Part shown: positions 1 to 11,817 of the stretch, piece after piece | Position numbering within the stretch: the stretch's first letter is position 1 | How the letters are laid out: each line of letters opens with the position of its first letter | DNA from: Neolecta irregularis DAH-3 | Taxonomy: Eukaryota > Ascomycota > Neolectomycetes > Neolectales > Neolectaceae | DNA: 30,340 nucleotides | Assembly (NCBI GenBank): GCA_001929475.1 | Contig: LXFE01000141.1 | Coordinates: forward strand, 1 to 30,340 | Reading direction: 5' to 3' | Notes under the pieces: generated by a model | Told to the model about the DNA's origin: nothing | The model's input: only the letters and a program-made list of their open reading frames with translations | Database searches by the model: none | Made by a program: the position numbers and the translations under genes

Positions 1-67
1 TCAGATTTGAGTTATATGGATTGAGATTCTCAGATTTGAGTTATATGGATTGAGATTCTCAGATTTA
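1..67. repeat. 29-bp tandem repeat, 2.3 copies
   Basis: Two identical 29-bp units (1-29 and 30-58) begin with tcagatttgagttatatgg and are followed by a third partial unit to 67. The array may continue left of the window. No coding frame is associated with it. The rest of 68-359 shows no gene or recognisable element. Confidence 0.9.
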
Positions 68-367
68 TGTATGCGTTTGTCAGCATGCAAACTTGGTTTT
101 GATGCTGGGTGAGACTTTGATTGGGTACTCTAGCGTAGTTACTTGGAAGAGATGTAACTGTATATATTGAATCTCGTGAAAGCCTAGCCTGCTAGTCAGG
201 GTAGGCGCTACTTTTATACAAATCAGCACATATGCACACTCGTCATTTGCCTCTTTGCCTCCCTTGACGTACCCGGTGGCAAATCCTAACTATCCCGAAT
301 GGGCGAGGCCATGACGCTGGCGGCTTCTCCTGACCGTTCCTTTAGTTACCCCTGGTTGGGTGGTGAT

Positions 368-1178
368 CAGGCTTGCTTGCTTGCTCGCTTTGTAAGCATG
401 CAAATCTGGAGGACAAATTGGCAAGTAAGCAAGTACAACTAGACTTGCTTGAATAGACAATAAACTTATAGTTTAAGACTTTTAATGGGACATTGAATTT
501 TTCTTAATACCTCTTCCAAAAGTCCATCCTCAACACTGCAAGTACATTTTTCCTACTTCTATGCTCCAAATGATTGACCAAGGGAAGGTTGAATAGAGAC
601 TTGAACCATTTAGACGTCCAGACCAACTTGACATTTCGTCTGGTCGGTCTAGACAGATTTTGCCAGTTTGGTCTAGTCTATATCGGCCGTCTATTAGATT
701 TACTCGATTAGGAAACGAGGAATGGAAAATCCTGGGCCCATTGCACCCAGATCAGCCTTTGGCTGAGGATCCAATATCATACTGGATACAGCAACAAACC
801 ACCTATCCAACTCTCAGTCTCTTGATATCTTGACAATACCAGTATCAAGTGCTAATTGTGAAAGAGCATTTAATGAGGCAGGTATGCTTGAGCCTCGTCG
901 ATCTAAACTTCAGCCACATATTATTGCAGCAGCCCAGTGCCAGCGAAGCTCCAGTCGGAATGACTTTGTGAATTGGTAATTTATATTAATATATCTTTTC
1001 GTTTCCATTTAACTTATACGCTGCAATGCTTACAATATGGTGAGACGCCCAGTTGCATCAACACTAAAAATTCAAGCAAGTCCATCAAAGCAAGTCCAAT
1101 TATGCAAGTAAAATACCAAGTAAGTCCAAGCAAGCAAGCAAGTCCAAAATCCAGACTTGGACTTGCTTAGCAACTCTG
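368..1178. mobile_element. Decayed hAT-like DNA transposon
   Basis: The left end reads CAGGCTTGCTTGC; the right end, read inward on the other strand, is CAGAGTTGCTAAGC (8 of the first 10 bases match). The element is flanked by gtggtgat (360-367) and gtggtaac (1179-1186), a 6/8 match at the 8-bp spacing that hAT transposons duplicate. Both arms carry many copies of AAGCAAGTC/GACTTGCTT, like hAT subterminal transposase-binding repeats. Inside lies a hAT C-terminal dimerisation domain relic. The element ends 234 bp before the VPS11 start codon, so it sits in or near that promoter. Boundaries are inferred from TIR and TSD only. Confidence 0.6.
755..979 (+). pseudogene. hAT transposase C-terminal dimerisation domain, frameshifted remnant
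   Basis: The frame from 824 encodes DILTIPVSSANCERAFNEAG and continues to a stop at 977-979. The preceding part, which reads ISYWIQQQ and YPTLSLL, is in another frame ending in TGA near 830. The W...YP.LS.LA.DIL.IP.SSA..ERAFS pattern is the signature of the hAT-family dimerisation domain. The two halves need a frameshift or small deletion between about 820 and 824, and the N-terminal and DDE catalytic parts are missing, so this copy cannot encode a transposase. It lies inside the 368-1178 element and supports its assignment to hAT. Confidence 0.75.
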
Positions 1179-1412
1179 GTGGTAACTGTGGCAACCTGGG
1201 GTTCGCGTAAATATGGGGAAACCCCAAGTCCCCATTCATATGGAGTGCGAGATTATTGCGAGGTTCATATTAGAGTGCATGAGATCAGATCTATATTCGA
1301 TGCAGTTTTATGTTTTACATTTGACCTGATTGTCACCGTATTTCAGTCCACACTTGGCCAATTCACTCCACACTGCGTTCTTTCACCCCACACCTGTATT
1401 CTGGCGCTCCCA

Positions 1413-4400
1413 ATGGCTCTGGCTTCTGTACAACCCGCATAAATCTCCTGCTTACGCCAGTGGCGCCAGTTTTATTTCTTCAACGCTACATTTATACGCG
1501 ACGAGCAGAACCGTGCGCCTGCAGTCTTTAGGGCACACGACATCAACACCATCGCCTCTTCAGACAACAGTATCCTTCTAGGCGATTCAGAGGGCCGTGT
1601 CCATCTTGTCGCCTCCTCTTTCAAAGTCGCACTCACATTCATCGTTTATGACCAAGGCCGTATCTCACACATGCGCACAGTCTCTGGGCTACTCGTCACA
1701 ATTGGGGTGCATTTATCCATGCCGTCTAAACTCTGATCAAAGAATGAACTCGTTTCAGAACCTATCATCAAGGTCTGGGCTCTAAATAATATCGATCGGA
1801 AAACAAATGTTCCCATATCATCTTTTACCCTAAACACCGGACGGAAACCCTTTCCCGTACCACACCACACACACACCGCTAATCCACAGGTCTCTGCTTT
1901 CACAGTCTTCCCGGATCTCACTCAGGTTGCCGTGGGTTTCTCAAATGGCACAGTAATCCTCGTTCGAGGCGACTTGGCTCGAGATCGAGGGGCAAAGCAA
2001 AGGGTAATATTCGAAAGCGAAGAACCAATCACCGGCTTGGAATTCGTCTCGGGATCCAAAATGACGCTGCTATACGTTGTCACTACTGCTCGCGTCTTGA
2101 CCTACACTTGTCTTGGCAAAGGACAAGGTCAACCTGTCAGAGTATTGGATAGTCTCGGTGCAGGACTGAATTGTACCTCGATCACTCAAGATGGAAACCT
2201 CGTTATCATCAGAGAAGATGCAGTGTATTTTTACAAGGAAAACAATCGGGGTCCTTGTTATGCGTTTGAAGGTACATCAATATTTTTTGATCCACTAAAC
2301 CAAGGACAAAAATCCCTTCTCAAAACTTTTAATGGTTACTTGGCCGTTGTCAGTCCTCAACCCCATCAAACTTCCAAATTCAAATCAATGTCTCCTGTCC
2401 CCCCAGATCCATTTGAAACCAGCAAAGTCACCCTTTTGGATACTGAAAACAAATTTATCGCGCACGTTTCAAGCCTCCCAAATGATGTCAAACATATATT
2501 TTCCGCATGGGGAGAACTCTACGTCTTATTAATCGATGGCTCTGTAATTCTCTTCGACTCGCCCTTGGGTTTTAACTATCAAGGTACTCCGATTAGCAGA
2601 AAAGGAAATGTCTGCAAAATTAGAAATTTTATACCAAAAAAGTCTCTATATGCTCGCGATAAACCTCGCACAAGCAAAACATCTTGATTTGCGAAAAATA
2701 AGCGAAATTGTCAAGAGATATGGAGATCATTTATATAATAAAGGAGACTACGACAGTGCTATGCAGCAATACATCAAATCCATCGGTGCAGTGCAACCCT
2801 CTCTTGTTATTCGAAAATACCTCGATGCCCAACGAATTCACAATCTTACCTCCTTTCTCGAAGAATTGCATAATCGCAGACTAGCAAATTCAGATCATAC
2901 AACCCTTCTACTCAACTGCTACGCAAAATTAAAAGATGTGGAGAAATTGCAGAAATTTGTTACCAGTGATGAAGAATTGAAGTTTGATTTGGAGACTGCT
3001 ATTACCGTTTGTCGACAAGCTGGGTTTAATACGCAGGCTGCATATTTGGCTAAACGGTATGGTCAAGTTGATACGCTTATGGCTATCATGATTGAGGATT
3101 TAAAAGAGTATTCAAGTTCTCTTAATTATATACGCAGAATGGAACCAGACAATGTACGTCTAGACTAGACCACCAACTAATTCTCAAGGTCGTTAATGTC
3201 CTTGAAATATATGGAAAGTCCCTTTTGGATAAACTACCACAAGAAATGACTAATCTGTACATTGAGCTTTATACGGGAAAATATACACCTTTTATTGAAG
3301 ATGATCCGGTCGCCGAATCTACTCTGCAAGTTGGACCATTTGCTTCATTCATGACACTGCCTGCGATCACGAATTTGAATTTTGCGGATTATTTACCTTA
3401 TCGATCGGCTAATTCGATATCGAGCTCGGTTATATCGCCTCCACCGTCACAACGAGAAACTTCGATTGTGGAAACGGGATTTATGAATATTCCGGCACCG
3501 GTTAAACCTACTTACCAGGTTCCCAAACCTAGATCTGCGTTTGCGGTGTTCGTCGATCATCCAAAATGTTTTGTGCAATTCCTTGAAGCGTGTTTGGAGA
3601 TTGAACCTACTGATCAAGATGTCCGACTTGCTCTGTTTGAAGGATATCTCGGGATGGCTAGACTGATTCCGGATGAAAAGGATTCGTTGCATTGTAAAGC
3701 TAAAGATTTGCTTACTTCAGATTCTGTAAATCTTGTAGTGCATTTCACAGCTGATCCATCACAGGCGACTGTAGACCCCCCTCGTGCGCTTCTCTTATCA
3801 CATCTATGCGACTTTTCAATTGGAAAAGACTTGATAAGAGAACGCTCGGGGCTAAAGGTTGATATCTTTCAATCATATACAATCGCCAACAACGTACAAG
3901 GGGCAATATCTGCGTTGAACAAGTATGGAATGGAGGAACCTGAACTCTATCCGCTTGCCTTGACCTACTTTACCAGTTCCCCAGACGCCATGGAAGCCGC
4001 TGGTGATGAATTTCTTTCAGTACTGAGGAAAATCGAACAAGACGCGTTGATGGCGCCATTACAAGTCGTACAAGCGTTGAGCGGAAATGCAATCGCCACT
4101 ATCGGCGCGGTGAAAAGTTATCTTGCTGAAATCATCGACAAGGAGAAACGAGAAATTGAGAATGTATGAATCTGTTTACTCCATGATATATTGACCACCA
4201 TAGAATCGTAAATTAATCGAAAGTTATAAATCAGACACACTGAAAAAGAAGAATGAAATCAAAGATCTTCAGCAAAGGTGATAACCCCGGGGAAAACACG
4301 GTTTACCGACTAGTGCGAGAGTATTTCAAGTCACTAGATGTTCAGCATGCGGAGGTTCCCTGGAATTACCAGTCATTCATTATCTCTGTAAACACTCCTT

Positions 4401-4668
4401 CCATCACCGGTAATCTCTTCTCTAATTAAATACTAACATCCATTTTCTCAGCTGTATCAACGATACCGAAGACTCTGAATGTCCACAATGTGCTAGTGGC
4501 AATGCAGCTGTTCGGGCCCTTGTCCGTGCTCATGACGAAATGGCAGATCGAAACGATTTATTTCATGCAAATGTTACTAATGCGCAAGATAAATTTAAAG
4601 CAATGTTGGAGTTTCCGGGAGTTTTGAATTTAGAAAGAGGATTATTGGTTGATTCATATAAAATATAA
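1413..4668 (+). CDS. VPS11: Vacuolar protein sorting protein VPS11 (PEP5), HOPS/CORVET subunit
   Basis: VPS11 is the core subunit shared by the HOPS and CORVET tethering complexes at vacuoles and endosomes; its RING domain binds VPS18. Exons: 1413-1427, 1461-1706, 1743-2543, 2584-3153, 3189-4163, 4204-4277, 4314-4409, 4452-4668. Introns are 33, 36, 40, 35, 40, 36 and 42 nt, all GT-AG, and several contain stops. The joined frame gives 997 residues, normal for the family. The start MALAS-WRQF matches fungal VPS11 N termini. The N-terminal third is beta-propeller-like and the middle is a clathrin-repeat solenoid (KLEILYQ, GDYDSAMQQY, DHTTLLLNCYAKLKD). A C-terminal RING-H2 (about residues 900-940) has CSAC, CKHSFHHRC and CPQC, so all eight zinc ligands are present. 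The first exon codes for only five residues. No sign of inactivation. Confidence 0.96.
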
Positions 4669-5135
4669 TTAAACGTCATTAAAATTAATCTGTTCTTTTG
4701 ATTTATTCGTATCGTATGAATGTTGGAGTAGAGGTTTCCTTCCTAAACGTATGGCTAGTCTAAAAAGGGAATGGGAATTGGAATCGCTGGGAATATCTTC
4801 AGACTATTTTTGCACTATATCATAATTTGTATAAGATTAATTCAATTGTGGTTGGGGTTTAAAAAAATCTGTGGGCCTGTAGGTCTGTACGTATCCCATT
4901 TATAACAGCTTGAGCTGATGTACTATTTCAAGCTCTCATCTTGGTTGATTTTCCATATACCTTGTAACTGAAATACAGGTAACAAAGGAATATCTAAAGT
5001 ACATTTCAAGTATTATGACAAGCAGTCGACACATATATACAGTTGTACAGTTGTGAACAAAAAGACTCAATATCAGCACCAAAACGATCCTACCCAAACC
5101 CCAAAATTTCCTTACCGCAAGAATTTTGAAAGCAA
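4669..5135. other. Intergenic, convergent 3' ends
   Basis: AT-rich interval between the 3' ends of VPS11 (+) and the minus-strand gene ending at 5136. I see no ORF with family resemblance and no repeat. It presumably holds both 3' UTRs and polyadenylation signals. Confidence 0.6.
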
Positions 5136-6573
5136 TTAGCTACTGAGAGTTGACAAATTATCGTCCTCTTCTTGCTGTCCATGGTGGTATTGGTAGTTAT
5201 CCTCAGCAAGACTATTGCGGAATGCTTTACTCGCTTCTTCCATGAGGTCCCACCGAGTAGTTTCAAGGTAACCCTTGATCTCACCCAAAATTTCGTCCGG
5301 TTCAAATTTCCCTTGAGGAGTGAATAACAGCAGAGTATCAGCTTTCTCATGTGGACTTGCGTGCGGTGTCTCAAAAGTTTTAAATCCGTCGTTTTTCCTT
5401 GGAGAAGAAAGTCCCTTTAAGAATTAGATGATGTTGCATAAGGACAAGGCGAACCTGAAAAGTTGTATCACTATTTAACATGGCTTGAGGCATTACATCC
5501 TGCGCAAATGCTTCATATAAACTTGCTTGAGCTGCCCGAAGTTCATCCTGTGTATTCAACATCTGTGTCCTCTCAGGTTTGTCTTGGTCGCCGACTTTGT
5601 CGCGTGGCGACGGGGGAAGGATGAGAGCAATTCCCACGGATTCCTTTTGTTTGAACTGCTTTGGATCAGAAGATGAGGTTCCAGGAACGAAAGAGGGGGT
5701 CTTTGCGGACAGGGGAAATTTAGGATGAGGCGTGGGAGATGACTGTGGAATAACTGTAGAGTCGTGATGAGAAGATACTTTATGGACAGATGTAAGAGCG
5801 AGGTTATTCACCAAAGAGGTCCAAGGTGATCTCGATTTTTCTCGCGGTACTGATTGTTTACCAGATTGGGTTTGCACTAGCTTTGATAACGATAGGGCGC
5901 AATCACCATTTGTCGGGATTAGAAACGGTTCAGATGGAACAACGACAGCTTTGATGGGCGATTCGGTCAATACAGTCTGTAAATTGTCTTCCGAAAAAGC
6001 GACGCGGATTTTTCGAGTCTTGCTTGCATCACGATCATCATCATCATGGGAAGCGGTTTCAGTTCTATCTTCGCTTTCTTCTCCTTTCAATCTAACTTTC
6101 TTCTGAAAATGGAAAGATGGGAGCAATGAACTAGAGGGGCAATCAAGTGATTCGTGGAGTGTAGGCTGGCTAATGGTGCCCGCGACAGAATTAGAAGTCG
6201 GTGCCGGAATGTGTTGCAACGCTGAAAAATCGGCCTCAAGAGTCTCCAGTTTCGTTCGTTTTGAAGTCGAGGCCCGAATTTCTTTCCCCACAGCAAAATA
6301 CGTCGAGATCTTAGCATCATCTTGCTCCCTCCTCCTCCATTTCCGCTTAGTTCTCGAGACTCCTGATTCTTGTGTAGATGATGCAGGTGTACATGATACT
6401 GTATGTTTTGATCGATTGTATGGATTGATATCAAATGGGCCTCGAAGCATTGCTGTAAAAATAGAAATAGATTCACCACTCAGGACCTTGTCTTTGAAAA
6501 ATTTGACATTGGCCTTGCGTTGTTCGTGGTTTTCCTCAGTATCGCTGTCAGGCGCCAGGATTTCGTGGTCCAT
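5136..6573 (-). CDS. Conserved fungal protein of unknown function, probably nuclear
   Basis: Two exons (6573-5455 and 5414-5136) joined across a 40-nt GT-AG intron with a CTAAT branch site give 465 residues. I do not recognise a named family. Visible features: an acidic start (MDHEILAPDSDTEE), a short conserved-looking block with LRGPFD near residue 45, and a strongly basic segment (TKRKWRRREQ) near residue 75 that could be a nuclear localisation signal. A long Ser/Pro/Lys-rich, probably disordered middle follows. The C-terminal part is better ordered (DELRAAQASLYEAFAQDVMP, then LLLFTPQGKF and a short helix) and ends in acidic residues. It has no transmembrane segment or enzyme motif. It is tandem with the arrestin-like gene upstream (140 bp apart) and convergent with VPS11. 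The gene structure is secure; the function is not. Confidence 0.75.
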
Positions 6574-6712
6574 CCAAGTCTAGCTTCTCGTATGTTTGGG
6601 TGGCTTTTGAATGATCCCATGAAATCGGACGTTCACGTGCGTTCTAATTAATCTCGCAATCGATTGTATTTGTTTACAATAAGACGAGTCAAAAATAAAT
6701 TTTGCAATACAA

Positions 6713-7853
6713 TTATAAATTGGCCATATCTATGTTTCCAATCTGATTGGCTATTATGAGAGGGAAAGACCCTACCAATGCCTACAGTTAATCCGATTCG
6801 AATAAAAAGGTATACAAATGCACGGCAATCTATTTCAACAATTACCTTGACTTGGATCTGGTATTCTCTGTTCAAGCTTGGTGTTTTGAAAGTTTGCAAA
6901 AGGTGTACGGGTATGCCAAGCGTCATTGCTTCTGGTAATTCCTTGATATGCTCCACAGTCTCTCCAATATATTCTTTATGAAGGCAATTCTTGTAAGACG
7001 AGACTTGCAGCAGATCTGCCGAAGTCTTAAGAACTTTATATTTTACCTTAGTAGCAAGATGAATAGAGAAGTTGTAGGAGCTGCCCATAAACGCGACAGG
7101 GTGATATTTGAGTTGTAAGGTCGCAGGCTTTTTATTTTTAGTTGACAATACAGATATTCGCTTAACTGAATGAAGCGTTTGATCGAAAATGTTGTGTTTC
7201 TGTATGAAATTTGCAGTTCTTGGCGGGGACAAAAGAAACCAAGAAGGAATTGGCAAGTTTGCTTCACGAGCCAAATGGATCTCAACTTGATAGCGCTTCA
7301 TTTGAGGACGTTTCCTTGATATCTGAGGCCACCTGATAATGACTTTAAAGCAATACCTGTACAAGATCAATACAGTGCATACATGTTGTGCAACCATATA
7401 CGCGCAAGCTTGTCACCGAGCATTACTTGAGTGCTTCTAGGAAGAAGATAGCGAGACCGCTCTTGGAGATAGATGTCCCAATACTCGTTCTGGTCTTTAG
7501 AATGGTAGACTAAGATATCTGATTCTTCAGGAATCCTGAATTCAAAATACTCGTTATGGAAGCCCTTATGGTAATGCCTAAGTCGAGTCGAGAGAATAAC
7601 TCGCGATAAAATCTATGTATTAGACTAGACTAGATTGAACGGGGCGCACCCTTTGATTCTTTCCACCTACAGAGCAATAGCCTTCGAAGAGAACATCAAG
7701 TCCGTCTATATAGCCTGAAGCTAGAGTTTCGAAGAAAACGCTAGCCCGTATATTTTGACCAACGTGAATAGGTGAAAAATCATCGGATTGCTTTTGATAT
7801 TCGATTTGGACCTTGCTACCGAGAGAAGCGAGTTTAATATCGCTTATCGTCAT
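6713..7853 (-). CDS. Arrestin-fold (arrestin-like N-terminal domain) protein
   Basis: Proposed exons: 7853-7650, 7612-7383, 7356-6816, 6781-6713. Introns are 37, 26 and 34 nt, giving 347 residues. The N-terminal part reads IHVGQNIRASVFFET and GYIDGLDVLFEG, the beta-strand pattern of arrestin N domains. The C-terminal half has YHPVAFMGSSYNFSIHL and LLQTFKTPSLNREYQIQVKV, like the C-domain strands of fungal arrestin-related proteins, and ends in SFPLIIANQ. Arrestin-related proteins are usually trafficking or ubiquitin-ligase adaptors; I see no PPxY motif. The 26-nt second intron is the weak point: it is the only nearby donor that restores frame but is unusually short. Alternatives are a different splice or a lesion near 7360-7380. 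Confidence 0.6.
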
Positions 7854-9658
7854 ATTATCAAGATTATTCCAGAGCTGCTTTACAGAAACTGAATTTAGAA
7901 CGTCGAGGCAACGTAGAGATGAAAAATATGAATGTTGGTGGACTTCTCTTCAGCCATTAAAAATGACGAAATTGACTCGAGTCTACAAAGTTTGATCGCC
8001 ACAAATATGGAGCAAGAAGCATATCGTTTCGAAACGAAAACTATGCCCTGGGGTTTTGTGCATCACCAGTAGAGAAATGAGTTCCCTATTTTTAAGGTGC
8101 CAATTCAAATCGGGGTTGCACATTCTAACATTTCTATTCATTTTGCTCAATCATTGCAATCATAGCCTTTTTCTCATTATTGATTAACAGCATTGCCTTG
8201 ATATATTATAGTTGTTACAGGCATATCCACATGTAAATCGACTCTGTAGATTACATAATGGATAGGAAACATCTGGTCTTTAGACTACTAAACATTCATC
8301 GCAAAGCCACAGTTTCACTAGTTCATGGAATCAATACAAGGTTCAATGCATGTGTAACACACAGATTGCAATTTCAGGTAGGTTCACAAGGAACTGGACT
8401 TTTCTTCTCACTTGGAGATTCAATTTATCTGAGGGAGCATGGTTTTGGTTTCCTTGAGGCTGAGATTAGGAGAGAGTTTGTAGAAATTAGAAAGGTATAT
8501 TGTGATTTGTGACTATCCGAAAAGACTGGCTCCAGGCACATATTTACAGCCCCACTGTTCTCCTATCCAGCAGAGGGGCGAGAAAAGTAGTTAAGGAAAG
8601 ACAAAGAGAGAAGGAATATATTAGCACAGAAAAAGGAGAGAAAGAAAGAGAAAGTGCTTACCATACCGCCAAAGAGACACAGGCCGGGGATTAGGTGACT
8701 CCGTTCGGTTGCTAGTAAAAAAGGCTTCCAAATGATGGTTGATGCTGGGAGGAGGAAGGGGTGGGTATTGCAGTTGATTGCGAGAAGGGTTCGAGAGCAT
8801 GGCATTAGGAAAAAAAGAGAAAGATTTTGGGCCATGGGGGAGAGGAAAAAGGGGGAAATGCGAAGGGGTGAATTAGGCGACAGCATGCTGGGGTCACTAA
8901 AGGTTCTGGGATCACTAAGGGTAAAGGTCGCAGAGAATTATGGTAGCGGGTGATTAATGCGATGAGATGAAGGTTTTGGTTATGATGATATTGAGTAAAA
9001 AGTGTCTCGTACCACACGTGTATGACCTACTACTGTCACCTAAACTGTTTGTGGTGTGAACTTTATGACTATTAGTCAGCAGAAATTTTAGGATTAGAAA
9101 TGCTTTATAAAAATTTTCGGCTCTCCGTGTTTCATTGGGTCATAAGCATGTCCTACTACGACTTATTGGCGTTACTTCGCCGAATCGGTTTCAAATAACT
9201 CGCCGAATTCTTCCAACTGATATCTCTCTCGCTCTAAAAGTCGGTAGTGGCCGAGGTTACGATTAGCCCGTTGGCTTGGCTCGGCGTAGGGCCAAGCATT
9301 TAGGATCCACTTCATGCCCATCGTTCCAGACTTATCGCTCCTTTGAATGTCACGTCCTAAACATGGAAGGCAAGGTTAATGAACCCATTTCATATCGGCT
9401 TTCGGAAAACCTTTTTGGGGGGAGCACTCAGCCTCACGGTTGATACATCTCGGCTTTGGTGTCTTAAACACTACCCTACAAAGCACCCAACAAATAAATC
9501 TGCGATGTGATCAACATCACTAAAATAGTCAACTACCACGAGTTTTTATATGAGACGAGCAAACCGGTAGGAAAAGGAGGTCCCTATTTCTTCTCCCCTT
9601 ATTACACAAGCTTCAATAATCACAATCCGTGGCTACCTTTTGAAGTTCAACGATTAAG
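7854..9658. other. Gene-free interval with a purine-rich tract
   Basis: 1.8 kb between the divergent arrestin-like gene and the coiled-coil gene. ORFs here (for example 8258-8512 and the hydrophobic minus-strand frame 8886-8563) lack family resemblance or codon structure. About 8578-8870 is strongly purine-biased on the plus strand (AGAAAG and GGAGGAAG runs), which alone explains the long minus-strand pyrimidine-coded frame. A small inverted repeat, GCTTGGC/GCCAAGC, lies near 9272-9296. Confidence 0.5.
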
Positions 9659-11102
9659 ATGTCTCACAGCCTCAGTAATCCACTGTTGATTGATCCGAAA
9701 CTCATGCAAGCATCTCGAAAGAAGTACATTACAGAGCTGAGCTTTTCCAAGAACGATTTCGGTGTCACCATCGGACGTCGCGATTCCATAAATCTGTTAC
9801 ATAAAGCTTCCATAGGTGTTAAGGGAATTATTTCATCGATTCGTGGAGATCCATCAACATACCATACGCTGAAGAATCAAATTAAAGAACAAGAGGCTAC
9901 CATCAAAGAACTTCAAGTAGTAGTTGCAGAGCAGGAGGAACAAATCAATTCAATCAAACTCAGTAATAACACATTGTCAAGAACGGCCTCGAAGATGTCA
10001 TGGGCAGCCGAGAGTGTATCTCGAGAGAATCACGACGTTAAAAAACAATTACTTGGTGTCAAAAAATTGGCGAGCATGCAGAGCATTAATGCTCAGCAAT
10101 TGATTCGCGAGATTGGATCTGAGATTACAATGCTTCAAGAACAAAATTTTCGATTGCATATGGAAATCGAACACTCGAATTTCACACAAGTACAGGCAAA
10201 TCCAATCCAGACCTTTGGTGAATCTGATGGCTATTATGCCGAGTCCTTCGAGAAACTTGAAGAAGACATTCAAGCATGGGTGCTTGATATAGACAAAGAG
10301 ATCACAGCTTCGATTATGGGGAACCGAATCCCCATTCCCACTAATTCTGCTCTCTGTAAATTTATCGAGAAATCGGCATGCAAACAAATCACTGGTAATG
10401 TCTTACTTGAAAACAACAAGATTCGAGTTGCAAGTATTCGAGCCTTGATTGCAGAAAAGCTATTCGAGTATGTTTTTGGAAGATTTCTTGTTATGTGGAC
10501 AAAGGATGCCAATGATGATTTCTTGTACTTAATTTCGTTGATGGAAAAAGGTATCCAGTTTTATTTTGCACGGCTAAACTCAATAAGACCCGAAAGTAAA
10601 TGCAGCTGAGTGGAAAGCAGAAATCTTCCGAGTAATTTCACAAAACCCTGAAGTTTATTCACCAACAAAATTTGTCGAGTGGTTCAGCGAAAACATTTAC
10701 AAGATTCTCGATGGATTTTCGGTGTCTGTGAGAAATGAGGCAAACGATAAAGCACTTGAGAAAATTGTGCTATTTGCCATTTCTCTGTCAATGCAGTTAC
10801 AAATGGAGAGCTGGAAGCGGTCAACCGTATTTATCGATACAAATACCCGTTATCAGCTCCTCGAGGAAACAGTTGTGACGGATAACGCGGTTGAAAAGGG
10901 TCATGTATGCCTATGTATTTTTCCACTTATTCGTCGAATCAGCACGAATGACCAGTCTGCATCAGGCAAAGGTGAGAAGTCAGCATTGTTGGTAAAGGCA
11001 AGATGTTGGATATCCGAACACTCGAAATGCACTATGACTAATTTCGAATCCAGAGAATCACTGAAGAGACTCAAACATCGCAGCATGCCAGGGTTTCTGT
11101 GA
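9659..11102 (+). CDS. Fungal coiled-coil protein of unknown function
   Basis: Exons 9659-10550 and 10588-11102 are joined across a 37-nt GT-AG intron with a GCTAAAC branch site. Splicing turns an apparent frameshift into one frame of 468 residues. The N terminus is short and basic. Residues about 75-180 are rich in Glu, Gln, Lys and Leu heptads (KEQEATIKELQVVVAEQEEQ), a probable coiled coil. The C-terminal 280 residues look globular and helical, with recurrent Trp, and end in a Ser/Arg-rich tail. The pattern resembles large families of uncharacterised Pezizomycotina proteins, but I cannot name one. No signal peptide or transmembrane segment. The first ATG (MSHSLSNPLL) is used because no earlier in-frame start is available. 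Confidence 0.72.
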
Positions 11103-11620
11103 TTTTGCGCCTATAAATTCCATGTCGATTGATTCTTGAGGTGCTATTCTTATATTTGTAATTAAGGAGATCTATGTACGATGTTTATTGTTTATTGTTT
11201 AATGTTTAAAGTTGAGTTGATGACAGTGGAATATTACAGGCTATATACGGCTATTATCAGAATCAGTGAACATTGCTATTCAATCTGTACTTAAAGTTTA
11301 GTTCAGTTGGATCATTTCAAGTATACAATTCTTAGTTGGAAAAGTCATTGATATGCAGCAGTTCATTCAAGGCCATCAAATTAGAGACTACAGATGTACT
11401 GAGTCCGGGATGAATACTTGAAAATGATTTGTGCATCTTGATCTTCACAATATTTTATTCAAGCGTTCTTCCTAACAAACTAGAGCACCCGTCACTTCCT
11501 TGAGGGAATCTTTTTCCAGGAATTGTTGAGTAGGTGGTTCATAACCACCTAGTAATCTACCATATTGCCAAGATTATGCTGTATTGTCTTCCTCTAAGCC
11601 AAGTAACATAATATCTTTAA
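11103..11620. other. Intergenic; short 7-bp tandem repeat
   Basis: No gene seen. At 11182-11208 the sequence gtttatt is repeated about three times with a degenerate fourth unit. The remainder is AT-rich unique-looking sequence before the solo LTR at 11621. Confidence 0.55.
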
Positions 11621-11817
11621 TGTAAGTCGTGAAGCTCTGAGTACAAATAAGATCGGATTATATTTCCTAATCTAATCTAAGTAAGTAGACTTTAGAGCTT
11701 AGGTTAGGTATGCCTCGCTTGCCTTTATATACTCTATCTAATTGCCCTTATGTTAATCTGCGCCGCCTTACTATATTGGTAACTTATACTCTGTAAATCT
11801 CTGAGTATATCGTTACA
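11621..11817 (-). mobile_element. Solo LTR, second copy of a ~196-bp TGTAAG...TTACA family
   Basis: Starts TGTAAGTCGTGAAGC and ends CGTTACA, 197 bp. It aligns along its whole length with the reverse complement of the 195-bp LTR at 26979-27173, sharing gTACAA(A)TAAGAtC, TATTTCCTtAATCTAA, CTTTATATA and TCTAT.TAATtgCCCTTA blocks in the same order. The TATA box reads on the minus strand, so the LTR is oriented opposite to the 26979 copy. The flanks (tttaa and gaagg) do not form a target duplication, consistent with an older insertion. Confidence 0.75.

Noticed and set aside
1413-4668. VPS11 as a pseudogene, because its frames change several times and stops appear
   Set aside because: Every interruption is removed by a GT-AG segment of 33-42 nt that restores conserved residues exactly, and the RING ligands are intact.
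8563-8886. Hydrophobic 107-codon minus-strand frame as a membrane protein
   Set aside because: It is the complement of a purine-rich tract; low-complexity Phe/Leu/Ser content follows from composition, with no homology signal.
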